A stretch of 64,000 nt of DNA. It comes from Wuchereria bancrofti (taxonomy: Eukaryota; Nematoda; Chromadorea; Rhabditida; Onchocercidae). Below, in pieces: positions 1 to 11,497 of this stretch (its first letter is position 1; each line of letters begins with the position of its first letter). Under the pieces are notes generated by a model. That model did no database searches. It was not told the DNA's origin and saw only the letters and a program-made list of their open reading frames with translations. The stretch is from positions 19,171,060 to 19,235,059 of the forward strand of contig SSBO01000012.1 in NCBI GenBank assembly GCA_005281725.1, given 5' to 3'. The position numbers were made by a program, and so were the translations under genes.

Positions 1-1319
1 CTTCAGTCAAAAAAATTATGAAAAACTAAATTCTAAAACTTCTTAGCCTAAAATTACTCTCAAGAGGCTGCCTTTTTCTTTTTACTTTTTTCTTTTCGCT
101 GCACGAAATGTCAAATCAAAACAATCATTATTTGAATGAAAATGATGCAGTTGAAAAAGAAAAAATCACAACTATCGTATGATTATTTGGCTGTCATTTT
201 GGTGCCATTGTTATTTGTTATTTATAAATATTCAACTTTTCTATTTGTCATAAAAAAGAGAAAATAGAAGAAAAAGAAATTTCTTTTTTCAATAATATAT
301 TTATTTACTAATAATATATTTATCTACTTCTTTTTTCAATGATATATTTTTTATTTATTAAAAAAAAGTCTTTTTTTTTTTAAATAATTTGTTTTGTGAA
401 AATGAAACTTTTACAGTATGTTATAATTAAACAATAATGTTTCTTCAACTGCCATAATTTTGATGATTTTAATATAATTATCACTATTTATAATAGTTTT
501 TAAGATTTATTAATTTTCCTTTTTTCATTTTCATCAACGATTGTAACTAGCATCTTCGTTTACAATGCATAATTTAGCATATGTCAAAAAATTTCCAACA
601 AATCGTCGTACACTTTTGGTTTTTGACAAATGTCAAAATGCCAAGCTTTTATACAACTCTTTGCTAATAGTACAATTATAATAGTTAAGAAAGGATAAGA
701 AATATTCCATAATAATTGAAATCAATTGCATCATTCTCGTTAATTCAATAATTACATCAATTAATTAGGTTAAAAGTAGTTGATAAATCATTTCAGCTTA
801 ACAAAACCATTGTTCCTCCTTACTATTCATTTTTAATTAGCTGGTGAAATTTTCCACAACTTTTATTTGGTCTAGCTGAAATTTCTCACAATTTTTAATC
901 AGCCTAGCCGAAATTTCTCGCAATTTTTAATCAGCCTAGCCGAAATTTCTCACAACTTTTAATCAGCCTAGCTGAAATTTCTCATTTTTTAATCAGCCTA
1001 GCTGAAATTTCTCACAATTCTTGACCAGGTTGGCAGAAATTTTTTACAATTTTTAATGAAGCCATTTCAATAAATTTCTTTATGAGTAAATTTTCACTAA
1101 GTGAAGTGAAAAAGTTTCTTATGGCTTAATTGGATTCTGAATGTTATGCGTCAGTACTAGTTTGCATATATTAGTACAACAGTATTTAAGCTAAACCTTA
1201 TATATCATTTGGTCATTTAGTCATGGAATATTTCTGAACTAAATTGAAATTTAAAAACAAAGTAGTAGATGAGAAAAAAAGCCTGCACATATACAATAGT
1301 TATTCTGAGCCTGGTCTAG
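1..1319. other. 5' flank of the window, no gene resolved
   Basis: AT-rich sequence without a supportable coding exon. It should contain the missing first exon or exons of the stomatin gene that starts for me at 1320, but no ATG exon with a matching phase stands out. The only structure is the 32-base minisatellite at about 840-1060. Confidence 0.5.
840..1060. repeat. 32-base minisatellite, about 5-6 copies
   Basis: Direct tandem repeat. The landmark CTAGCYGAAATTTCTC recurs at 872, 904, 936, 968 and 998, a 32-base period with one copy shortened by two bases. Diverged half-copies lie on each side (GGTGAAATTTTCC near 843, GGCAGAAATTTTTTAC near 1031). It lies just upstream of the first stomatin exon I can see. 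Confidence 0.85.
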
Positions 1320-4300
1320 GACGTAATCGAAAAGTTACCAGTCCGAGCACGATCACAAAGTTGGCTTATTCGAACTCGTCATTTACTTGATGATACCAAG
1401 GTATGTCAGTTATTTTTAATATTTGTATTAAAAAAAAAAAATTTTTCCCATCGAATTAACAATCCGAAATTTTGAAAATTTAGAAGACTTTTTGGAAAAC
1501 ATTTTAATACGCATATAATATTTAAATATTTCCATGAACTAAAGTGAAAATATTATTAAATGTATGCCATTTCAAAGAAAAAATTATTAGCGTAACTTCA
1601 ATTATGTATGACAAAGTACATATATTAGATTGGTGCAAAACGAACTGCAATTTTTAGTTCATTAAACAATTTTGTTTTATATTGGCGTACAACTTAACGA
1701 CTGCAATTCTTCATGTATTCGGCATTTCAAGGAAGTTAAAAAGTTCAATGAGTGGACAGTTGACAAAATGACAGAGAATCAAAAGATTAGGTGTCGTCTT
1801 CTGTTAATTATGCAGTAATTGTGAATCATTTCTTGATGAGATTATGACATACGAATATATAACAATAACAGCAACAACAATAACAGTAACAACAACGACA
1901 CGTAGTAATTGTGACAGCAACAATAATGACAGTAATAATAACAACAACAACAACAATAATAACGACGGCATCAAACACAGCAATTCTAAGTGACTGAGCA
2001 GAGGAATTCAAAAGCGCTTTTGAAAAAATGAAATTGTGAAGGATGGATGAGGTCATTGGTCAAAGTTCATGTCACATCAGATTTTTTAATGTTAAGCGGA
2101 ATTGTCATTTTATGATATTTGCAAAGTAAAATCGATGAGATACGAAAGATTTTTCTGTCTACATTGATTAACAAAAAAAGAAAAAAGGACCCAATTTTAC
2201 TTCGGCAACAACGCCTAAATCAAAGTGAAACAATGAGCGCTTCAAATTTAAACCACTCGATATGTCTCATCTGCCACGTTAACTTATATTCATCACTTCC
2301 GCAAGTACAATTGTCATCCTCAATTTTAATACTTTTGTGGAGAAATATGCTTTGACAGACGTCGAAAAACAAAAATATATGACCTTCATAAGTTTGTCAA
2401 CTATGCTGGAACAATAAACAAACTTATTTTAAATAGTACATTATTTGTCAGAGTTCCTATTTTGGTCAATAAATGCATACTAAGCGCAATTGCTATGATT
2501 TAAAATTCAAAAATGTAATTATTACTTTTGCACCAACTTAATATATGTGTGTCTATTATATTAATGCTCATTAGCTAAATGGAAAAGTAATCTACGATGC
2601 GTACCTGTCGAACCGTTTGTATCAGTTCGACTGGTAAGCATCTTAACACAATTTATTTTCCAATGGGAACATTAAATTTGGCGAGGATTTCGAGAAAAAT
2701 AAATTTCTTTTCATATCTATAATAATTACAATTTCAGGAGAAAGCGCCTTTTATATCATCATGCCTTTATGTACTTTCAGTGATACTTGTTGTAATCACT
2801 TTTCCATTTTGTTTACCATTTTGCTTTAAAATTATCAGGTTTGCGCAAATTTTTTACCAACAAACTTGCTTATCTTAATTACCGAATTGTAATTTCTAAA
2901 TAATACTCTTAAAAGACTGATTGGCTTTTCCATTGCTATAAATGATAAGTGAGAAAAATTGTTCAAATTAAAATGAAATTGATAGTTTGTAAAAAGTTTC
3001 GTAATACGTTTTTTCCAGTTTTTGTCATTTGAAATTTTCTAATTTTTTAATTCATTTAATTTAATGTTATTTAAATGCAGAGAATATGAACGCGCTGTTG
3101 TTATGAGACTTGGACGCCTTATCAGTGGTGGAACTAAAGGACCAGGATTATTTTTTATCATGCCTTGCATTGATACATTTCATGTTGTATGAATCACTCA
3201 ACTCTTTTTTAAATCTAAATTCAAAAATTTTACACTTTTCAAAATTTCCTTCATGTAATTATAAATTTTCTTATAAACTATAAAAAATTCATCAACGAAA
3301 TTTCTAAATAAAATTTTATAATTTTATATTTTTCTATACAAATAAATATGAAATCGGTTTTTAAATATACTGTTATGGTTATGGTAAACAATATAATTTG
3401 CAGGTGGATTTACGAGTATTATCATTTGATGTACCAGCACAAGAAATTCTTAGTCGTGACTCAGTAACTGTATCCGTAGAGGCAGTAATTTTTTTCCGGA
3501 TTAATAATCCAGTAATATCTGTAACAAATGTTAATGATGCGCAATTTAGTACAAAACTTTTGGCGCAAACAACACTTCGGAATGTGCTCGGTACTCGAAC
3601 ACTTAGTGAAATGCTTAGCGAACGAGATAACATAGCCAATGTTATTGTTTATTAATAATTAATTAAAAAGAAAAAACGAAAATTTCCACTTTATAATAAT
3701 TCATTTAGTTATTACGCATTTAATAAACTTTGATAAATTTATCTTAGATTGAATTAATTTTATTATTTAATAATTTCAGATCCAAAGTAAAAAAAAAAAT
3801 TTCTTTCTGTTTAAAGAAAAAAGGAAAACAGAAAAGAAAACTAAAGCAATTATATTGATTTGATAAAACTAAATTTAATCATAATTTAGGTGATTGAAAA
3901 AGTTTTAGCGGAAGGGACTGAACCATGGGGTGTTCATGTACAACGTGTTGAAATTAAAGATATCCGTTTACCATATCAATTAATGCGATCAATGGCTGCT
4001 GAAGCCGGTGCTGCACGTGACGCACGTTCACTTATCATTCTTGCTGACGGTGAACGTCAAGCATCTTGGCTAGTTCCTTTTGTGCATCTTAGCTAATAAC
4101 TTTTGGCCACTAAATTAAAATCATTTCTTGTTAATTATTTTTTTACTAAAAAATTAATTTATTATCAGTTGCAAAAATCATGCAACTGATATGCACTGAA
4201 GTATATGTATACTACTACATTTCTATACTAAATTAATCATTTTTTATTGATTGTTTTTTTTTAATAGAAAAAAATCGAATTATTATCTTTTCTTTTCTTC

Positions 4301-4601
4301 AATTTCAAGATTATAATTGATATATATTGAGATATTTTAGATAATTAAATAAAGGAGAAAATAAAAAATGAATTAAATAATTATAGTTTTAATAAATAAA
4401 TTAATTTACAATATTTTCAGGTCATTAGCTGAAGCAGCGTCAACGATTGGTTCAAGCAGTGTATCATTGCAATTGCGATATTTGCAAACATTAACAAATG
4501 TTGCATCAGAACATAATTCAACTATTGTTATTCCAATACCAATGGAAATTGCAAGGTATTGTGCTAGAAAGTGGTGCAAATTTACTGCTAAAAATTTATA
4601 A
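1320..4601 (+). CDS. stomatin/band 7 (SPFH) membrane protein, 5'-incomplete
   Basis: Exons 1320-1400, 2738-2838, 3081-3186, 3404-3640, 3890-4068 and 4421-4601 (stop TAA 4599-4601) join in phase to about 294 residues. Visible in order: a short basic cytosolic segment; the hydrophobic hairpin with the family proline (VVITFPFCLPFCFKII); then the SPFH domain with REYERAVVMRLGR, KGPGLFFIMPC, LLAQTTLRNVLG, EPWGVHVQRVEIKDIRLP, MAAEAGAARDAR and LQLRYLQTL. Stomatins are monotopic, cholesterol-binding oligomers of the inner membrane leaflet that modulate ion channels; UNC-1, STO and MEC-2 are the worm relatives. The sequence is closest to stomatin proper, but I cannot name the paralogue. The exon 5 donor must be GC (TTG|GCTAGT), which puts a Trp where relatives have Arg. 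The start codon was not found, so the extreme N-terminus is missing. Confidence 0.85.
1625..2541 (+). mobile_element. mariner-type DNA transposon, decayed, in a stomatin intron
   Basis: A 917-base element flanked by TA on both sides. The terminal inverted repeats begin TTAGATTGGTGCAAAACG at the left, and the right end reads, on its reverse strand, TTAAGTTGGTGCAAAAGTAA; both match the mariner terminal pattern. Inside, transposase fragments survive in different frames: ENQKIR near 1775, then FLSTLIN near 2153 followed by PILLR near 2190, and a 3' tail before the right repeat that resembles mariner ends (AATTGCTATGATTTAAAATT). Many stops and frameshifts, plus a CAA/ATA trinucleotide expansion at 1858-1960, show that it is dead. 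It lies inside the intron 1401-2737, in the same orientation as the host gene. Confidence 0.85.
2575..2633 (+). other. possible alternative (poison) exon in stomatin intron
   Basis: A 59-base segment that follows CATTAG and is followed by GTAAGC, open in the phase supplied by the upstream exon. Because 59 is not a multiple of three, including it shifts the frame and gives a TGA within the next exon. Skipping it (1400 joined to 2738, phase 0 to 0) gives the normal protein. It starts 33 bases after the mariner right end. It is either a regulated nonsense-decay exon or a chance pair of splice sites. Confidence 0.3.
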
Positions 4602-7030
4602 ATTATTTATTTATCTATTTATTTGTTTCTTTTCTTTTTGAAAAATGTTTTGAAAGAAAAAAGAAAGACATTTTTTGAAATTTTCAAGAAAACCGGAAAA
4701 TTTTTACTTTTCTGCATAAAATATTTAATTTAAAATATACAAAAAATGCAAGCAGCGTTTCTTTCTTTGTTTTTTTTTTTTGATTTAATTTCAAAAAAAG
4801 AAGAAAGAAAACGAATAAATCTGATTTAAAATAAATATAAATTTTTTATATTGAAAATTGAATAACCAATGAAAATTTTAACAATTTGTAAATGTAAATG
4901 TGATAAACGTTTTTTTTTTTTTTTGATTATTCAGAATTTTTAATCACTTTTGAATGGTTCGAATTTTATGGCAATCTTTTTTAATTTTTAAAATCTTATG
5001 GAATGATAATGTAAATGCAAAGGCTAAGTTTAATTCACCAATTTTTTTTTAAATTTTGATGTTTGCATAACAAAGTCAATAAATTCAAAAAATTTTCACG
5101 ATGCATTTCCTAACTTTTTCCTTTGATATTCGTGACGAGAAATATGAGAAAAAAAAGGAAAAAAAGAAATTTTATTTATTCAAATCTGAATTTTTGCTCA
5201 AATTTATCATTAATTAATTATCACCATTCAAAAAAAGCACTGAAATTGTTCCTAGGTAATAATTATTATTGTCTAAAGTTGATTAATTAGGCATTCTTAA
5301 CTAATCTTTCATCAAAACAAAGTTATTAAAGCAAATTTTTGTCGTTAATCAGGTTCTTTGTGCACCTCTATCTGTACTTTTATACAATAAATCTGTTTTT
5401 TTTTGTGCAAAATTTCAATGTTATTATAATTATAATATTTTATTTTTTTAATTTAATTATAAAATTTATTAACTGCTTTCTGTAATATACATAGTTTAAT
5501 TAATTGATTAATTAATCGATCAAATAAAATGAACACAGTGTATATATCAATGATAATAAAATAGAAAAACGCAAATTAATGAAGGCAACATGAATTATTA
5601 TGGATGAATTTATCATTTAAGATGAAATTTTAGTAACAATTTACAATAATTCTATCATTAATTTTTCAAAACAAAAAGTTTCCAATTAATTTAAAACTGA
5701 ACTGTTAATATAAAATTGAACTACTCTGTAATGCTTTTCTTTTTCTTTCAAATTAAACATTCTCTTCAAAGAAAAGGTAAATTCAATTCAATGCATTGAG
5801 TTTGCCGCTAAATTAAAGTCAGCATTTAGCAATTAGAGTTGATTTAAAAAAAAAATCACAACGATCAATGGTAAATTGTATTTAATCCTTTCAAATTTTT
5901 ATTTTACACTAATAATTAATTTACTCGAATTTTTTCTTCAATTTACTATCCCATTATTATCAATTAATGTGTACAAACTATTGTTCGATCATTAATTCAT
6001 TCTAAATTATTGCCATTTATAATTCAATTTTTTTGCATTGGTGTATCAAACAATAAACATTTTCTAATACTCCTACTGAAATATATTAATAAAATTTAAA
6101 TGATAATTCAAGCTTAATTTTTCTTGTTGAATGAACTGATTTCTAATTTACTACAATTATCACTTTAAATATGTTGAGTGAAAAAACGAAAGAAAAGGAA
6201 AAGCAAAATTCAAGATTGTATTTTTTATTAATCAAAAATAATCGATTAGAATTCATTCTAGTGTTTTGGTATTTTTTATCATTTTCAAGATTCGTTTAAT
6301 TATTTAAGAACTTTTTTTTCGTTAAACAAGTAATGGAATTGTCAATTAGTTTCTCCTTGATTTTTTTCTGATAATTAATTTTCAAATGATTAATTGTCCT
6401 ATTTGAAAAACACTTGTTTACAAGATATCTGTTCAAAAAATGATATTTTCATTTTAAAAACCGAAAAAAAAAGACGAAAATGTTAAATCTTATTCAATTT
6501 TTTTTGCATTACAGATGAACAGCAATACAAAACCAATGTTACATTTCATTTTAAATTTTTCTAAATTTTTAATTTCAACACTTTTTTTATAGCATCAAAT
6601 TTTTTAAATTATAGATATATTATAAAATCATTGCCACCAGAATAGATTAATTAAAATTTGACAAAAATTAATAAGAAACAGTGAAGTAATTAGCAAAATT
6701 TGAAAATGTAAAATGCGCATTGATGCATTCGTTATTATACAATGGAAATGTGATTTCAACAAATGAAAAAGAAAAAATAAAAATAAAACAATTTTTAGAT
6801 CTCAAAAAATATAGACTGAGAAGAAAAAAAAAAATAAAAAAATAAATATTATTATATAAATATTAATTAATTCTAAATGAATTCAATCCTTTTTCTTATA
6901 AATATTTTTGAATTCATTCAATCTTTTTAATTATTACGAATATTGGAGACACCGAAAATTTGCAAACTGTTTTATTATTTTCATAAAATAAAAAATCAAT
7001 TGCTCTATTATTATTATTAGTCAAATGCTA
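4602..7030. other. intergenic region between convergent genes
   Basis: Tail-to-tail spacer between the stomatin stop and the K+ channel stop. AT-rich with many A and T homopolymers. I see no exon, RNA gene or transposon end in it. Confidence 0.6.
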
Positions 7031-10000
7031 TCAAATGCATCCGGAAATATTTCTTGATGAATCATAATCATCATTATTATCGTCAATTTCCACTGCTTTC
7101 AAATTAATTCCATCAGCTGATTCAATTTCATCGAATAATTTATACTGTATTTCATACCTGCCAATTTTTTCATTTAGTACAACCATCGAACGAAACCTGA
7201 AAATTTTAAATTTGGAATCAAATAATCTAAGTTTATTATACAAACCAGAATTCTATTCTATAATACATTTCAAATTATCCATTCAGTTCTCTTTAAAATT
7301 TCTTAGCAAAATGAAAACGAAAATTTCCAAAATTTTCATTTTCTGATATCTTTGATTTTTTTTATGTTCAAATTTACGTATGATTTATACTGGCGTACTC
7401 TTCCATCTAATTATAATCAACAAATTAATCTAAGTTTTGTAACAGCGCTTTTCAAATATGCAATCACTAGTATTGATATCACGTAAAATGCATAAAATTT
7501 CACAGTTTCAAGTACCAACCTGTATCCCCATAGTATCTCATCAGGTAAAAATGAAGTTCGAGCTTGGAATGTCATACCGGTAGCTTCGACAATACCTTCA
7601 ACAGTCATAATAAGCTCAAAATGAGCATTATGCATCACATCAGGTGTCATCCCAAATAACGGACTTTGGTCATCAATTAAATGTCGCACTATTATTGGCC
7701 TAAAAAATTTCACGCATTAAAAATTTAGGAAATTTTATAGTATTATATTTTCAACTTTGACATAATATTCATAAAACTACAAAATATTTTCATTAATAAT
7801 ATATATACAAAATTCAAATATATTTGCTTATAATTTCACTAACTTTAATTTTACATCTTCTTTCTACTAACAAAAAAAAAAATTTTTTTTTGCTTGCAAA
7901 TTTTAAGAAAACAAATTAAATTAACCATAATAGAAGTATACGATCCCAACCAGCATCATAGCCAACATCCATATCTTTAAAATCAGCCAATTCTCGTTCA
8001 CCTTTCTGTCAAATAATAGACAAATATTATTAATTTATAGTAAAAATTGAGAAATTAAAAAAATGTAAAGTTTATTGTCTACATATTAATTATTCATATT
8101 AATTAATAATATTAATAAAAAACATTAATTATTCAATTTCTATTTCTTTTATTTTTTTTTTCTCATCAAATAATTTGATTAAAAAAATGAGTAGGAAAAA
8201 ATATATTCTCGGTTAAAAGAATTTTTGAATAAAATGAATTTACTTTAATATCAGATTAATTTCAAAAATAATTTCTAATCAAAACAATAAATTCAATTGA
8301 CTTTATTTATTTTTGAGGTTGCTATGTATAATCGAACATGTGGTTCAGCAATATACAAATTATTTTGTATATCAGCAATTCGTATCATTAATATCGGTCT
8401 TCCATCCGTATCACTCATTGGATCGATTACTGCTACCTGAGAAAATCGCATTTCCTAAAAATGCAAGATGAAACGAAAAAAAAGACAAATAATTATGCAT
8501 TCCAAAATTCTAATTCATTAAAATTAAGTATGTTTGTTAAATAAAATTTTTTGGAGTATGAAGAAATGATAAGTATTGAAATTATGACAATGTAATCATT
8601 TCTATTGTCTAAAATCAAATATTTAAGTAAAATTTTTACTTTCATATTATAGTCAAAATATTATTGAAAATATATGAATAAATATAATCAAAAAGTAAAT
8701 TAGAGAATGAAATTCCGAAAAAAAACTATAAACTGAATGTATTAAATTAGGAAATAATTCGGAACGAATAGATTAATTTATCATTCCAATAACTTTTTAG
8801 TTCAGTCCTTGAAATGATTCATGAAATAATATAACTTTATATTACACTCATTCATATTCATTAAAAAATTGATTTCATTCATATTTGTTCACATTTATTA
8901 CTAATTATAATGCTGAATTAATTTCAACCTTAAATTAAAATTGAAATTTAAAAGACTAAAAAATTCCACCTGTTTTCGTTTTTTTGGACGCAACAACTTA
9001 GCAATAACAATGCCACTTAACATTGTTTGCATGAAAACACCCGCAATACATTGCAATGATAAGATAAAAACAACCGGTAAACATGCATCTGTTACATATC
9101 TGAAAACTATTAGCTAATTCTCATTTAGCTAATTTCATTTTAATGATTTTAATTTATTTGCTTAAATAAAAAAATTACATATATGCATACATTAATTCTA
9201 ATTTAGCAATCGTTAATAAAAGGAAAGTTTAATTTAACTTATCAAAAATTCAAGCTTCATTTATTTATAATCAAAGCGATACATATTTACAAATTTTAGA
9301 GTTATATATAAACCAAAAAAAAATAAAATTTTATGATTGTTTTGTTTTTGGTTATTACATAAAATTATAATTATTCGCCAAAAAATAATTAACTGACCGA
9401 AATCCATAACCAATGGTATGTTGTGTTTCCAAACTGAAAATTTAATTTTAATTGCTCAATTTTTGCATTCAAAAATTGTAATGTATAAAAAATTTTAATT
9501 TTAACATATAAAAAATGAAAAATTTTAACAAATAACTGGAAATTCTCTCAACATTTAATAATTTTAATTATTCAAAAAAAAAAATAATATGAACTAATTT
9601 ACAGGGTAACAATTACTAGACTGAAAAGTAACTATCACAATGTGCTGTTAAATATTAATTAGGTACAGGTTGACATGTCATTTGCAAATCAACACTTAAG
9701 TTAATTACGTACACGTACGTACCTGAATAGGAAGGCAGTTTTAAAATCGTAAACGTTTGCAATACACTGCTCATTCTCTTTCTTTCTCTAAACAACAATT
9801 TAATTAACAATTAAACTTTCTATCTTTTGTTTTTTCTCTCTGCCTCTCTCTCCCCATTGACGATGACAAAGAGAGTACTAAAATCATAAAAGTTAAGGAC
9901 CAATTAAAATGTTGATAAAAAAAAAAGTCAATCAAAACAATAATTTTCCCTGGAATTGGAAAGAAATTAGAAATGGTAATACTATTTCATATTACTCCAA

Positions 10001-11497
10001 AAAGTAATCAATGAAATAAATGAAATAATCGCTGACATTTTATCATAATTTATATTTATGCAACAGAAAATATTATCAAAGATATATAATAGCACTGTTT
10101 AATAGATGACAAAAGTAAACAATAATTTATACTAAAAATTATTTAATAGTGTCAGTGATCAGTGAAAATATTTATTTATCATAAATATTTTATTATAAAT
10201 GAATAAATATGTCATGTAATGAACGAAATTTTTTACCAAATAATACTTTTTTAGCATTAATTTTTTTTGCACTATTTTTTTGACATTTTTGCATTTTTTT
10301 CTTCATTGTTTTCTTTAAAAAGTATCATTCTCTATTTTATTAATTTAACATTTGAAATTAATCAAAAAATAAAATTGACCATAGATCATTATGGTAATAA
10401 AATTAATTAACAATCAAATGTGTAATACATATGAAATAGGTAATTATGTGAAAGTAAACTGTTAATAAAATATTAGAAAGAAGCATATTTGTGACAGATC
10501 TAAAATATCGTCAAAATTAATAATAATTTATTATATGGAAAAATGATTTATGCATAAATAAATTTAGCTGTTTCTTCATTATTTTAATAATTTATTATTC
10601 ATAATCTTCATTTCATTCCATTTTCTTTATTAAACACACACAAACACACATACATACACACATGCAAATATACACAGACACACATACACATAGATATGTA
10701 CAAATGCATGAAATGATCTCAAGAATAACAGATTTTAATACTATTCGTTTTCATTTTAATATTTTTCTTTTTCTTAAATAAAAGATATGAAAAATCGATA
10801 AAAAAACTTACAATTGATTGGTCGGGCAGTATAGTAAGATAATAAATTAGAGCAAAAATGACCCAAGTAATAATAAAACCGCTAGCAAATACACAAAAAA
10901 TAATCCGCCAACTACATTCGATCACCAAATGGAACCAATTCCTGTAATACATTGATATATTTATCAAATATTTATTTATACTTAAATGCTTAATATTTGC
11001 ATTGGATAATCTTTAACAGATATCATTATAGTAATAAATATATCGGAATATTTGATCTGTTTATGGAATAACTCCTAACAGATATTATTATTTAAATGAT
11101 AGCAAAGAAAGTAGTATATCGACGGATTATTCTGGAAGCATTATTCTTTTAAGAATAATTCTTTTAAAAATGTCATACAAAAAATTTTTAAACTTATATT
11201 TAAATCTTGATTTTCTCATTGAATCTTTAATTTTAACCAGAAATAAAAGAAAGTTTTATGCATACGTACTTTAACATTTTTGCATAAATGCGATTAATTT
11301 TCATCTAATAATTTAATTGTTAATTGATAGAAATGAGTAAAAGATAATAATTACCTGTAAACAGATCGATATGGATGAGGCATTCCAATTTGTCGCAGTA
11401 CACAACGACCATCTTTAGCGACCAAACGTGGGCGACAAATTTTATTCTTTATTAACGGTGAATTGAGTAATGCTTCATGATTATCATTATCATCCAT
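7031..11497 (-). CDS. inward-rectifier potassium channel (Kir/IRK family)
   Basis: Nine exons join in phase: 11497-11355, 10941-10812, 9787-9723, 9433-9398, 9099-8970, 8454-8302, 8005-7926, 7699-7520 and 7196-7031, giving 360 residues, short for the family. It is a two-pass K+ channel subunit expected to assemble as a tetramer. Visible features: the amphipathic slide helix before M1 (about 58-84); the K+ filter TIGYGF (119-124); both Cys that form the conserved outer disulphide (QC..., DAC); M2 ending in RPKKRK, the PIP2-binding start of the cytosolic domain; and the cytosolic beta-sandwich with MTVEGIVEATGMTFQ and ILWGYRF. The M2 rectification site (Asp172 in Kir2.1) is Gln149 here, while the two cytosolic glutamates (205 and 280) are kept. 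The C-terminus is a short acidic tail without a PDZ motif. The nematode paralogue (irk-1/2/3) is undecided. Confidence 0.93.
10619..10705. repeat. CA/CATA microsatellite
   Basis: Imperfect run of CACA and CATACA units in the first intron region of the K+ channel gene, about 85 bases, fading at both ends. Confidence 0.7.

Noticed and set aside
1826..2056. A Val/Ile/Cys-rich minus-strand frame inside the mariner element
   Set aside because: Produced by the internal CAA/ATA trinucleotide expansion on the opposite strand.
3780..3786. A 7-base segment ATCCAAA between CAG and GTAAAA in the stomatin gene, as a microexon
   Set aside because: Exons 3404-3640 and 3890-4068 join directly in phase and align residue for residue with other stomatins; the microexon would break the frame.
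9776..9778. A GAG at 9776-9778 as the acceptor of K+ channel exon 3
   Set aside because: The site is purine-rich; TTGTTTAG at 9788-9795 gives the same phase with a proper acceptor and adds four residues in the outer loop.
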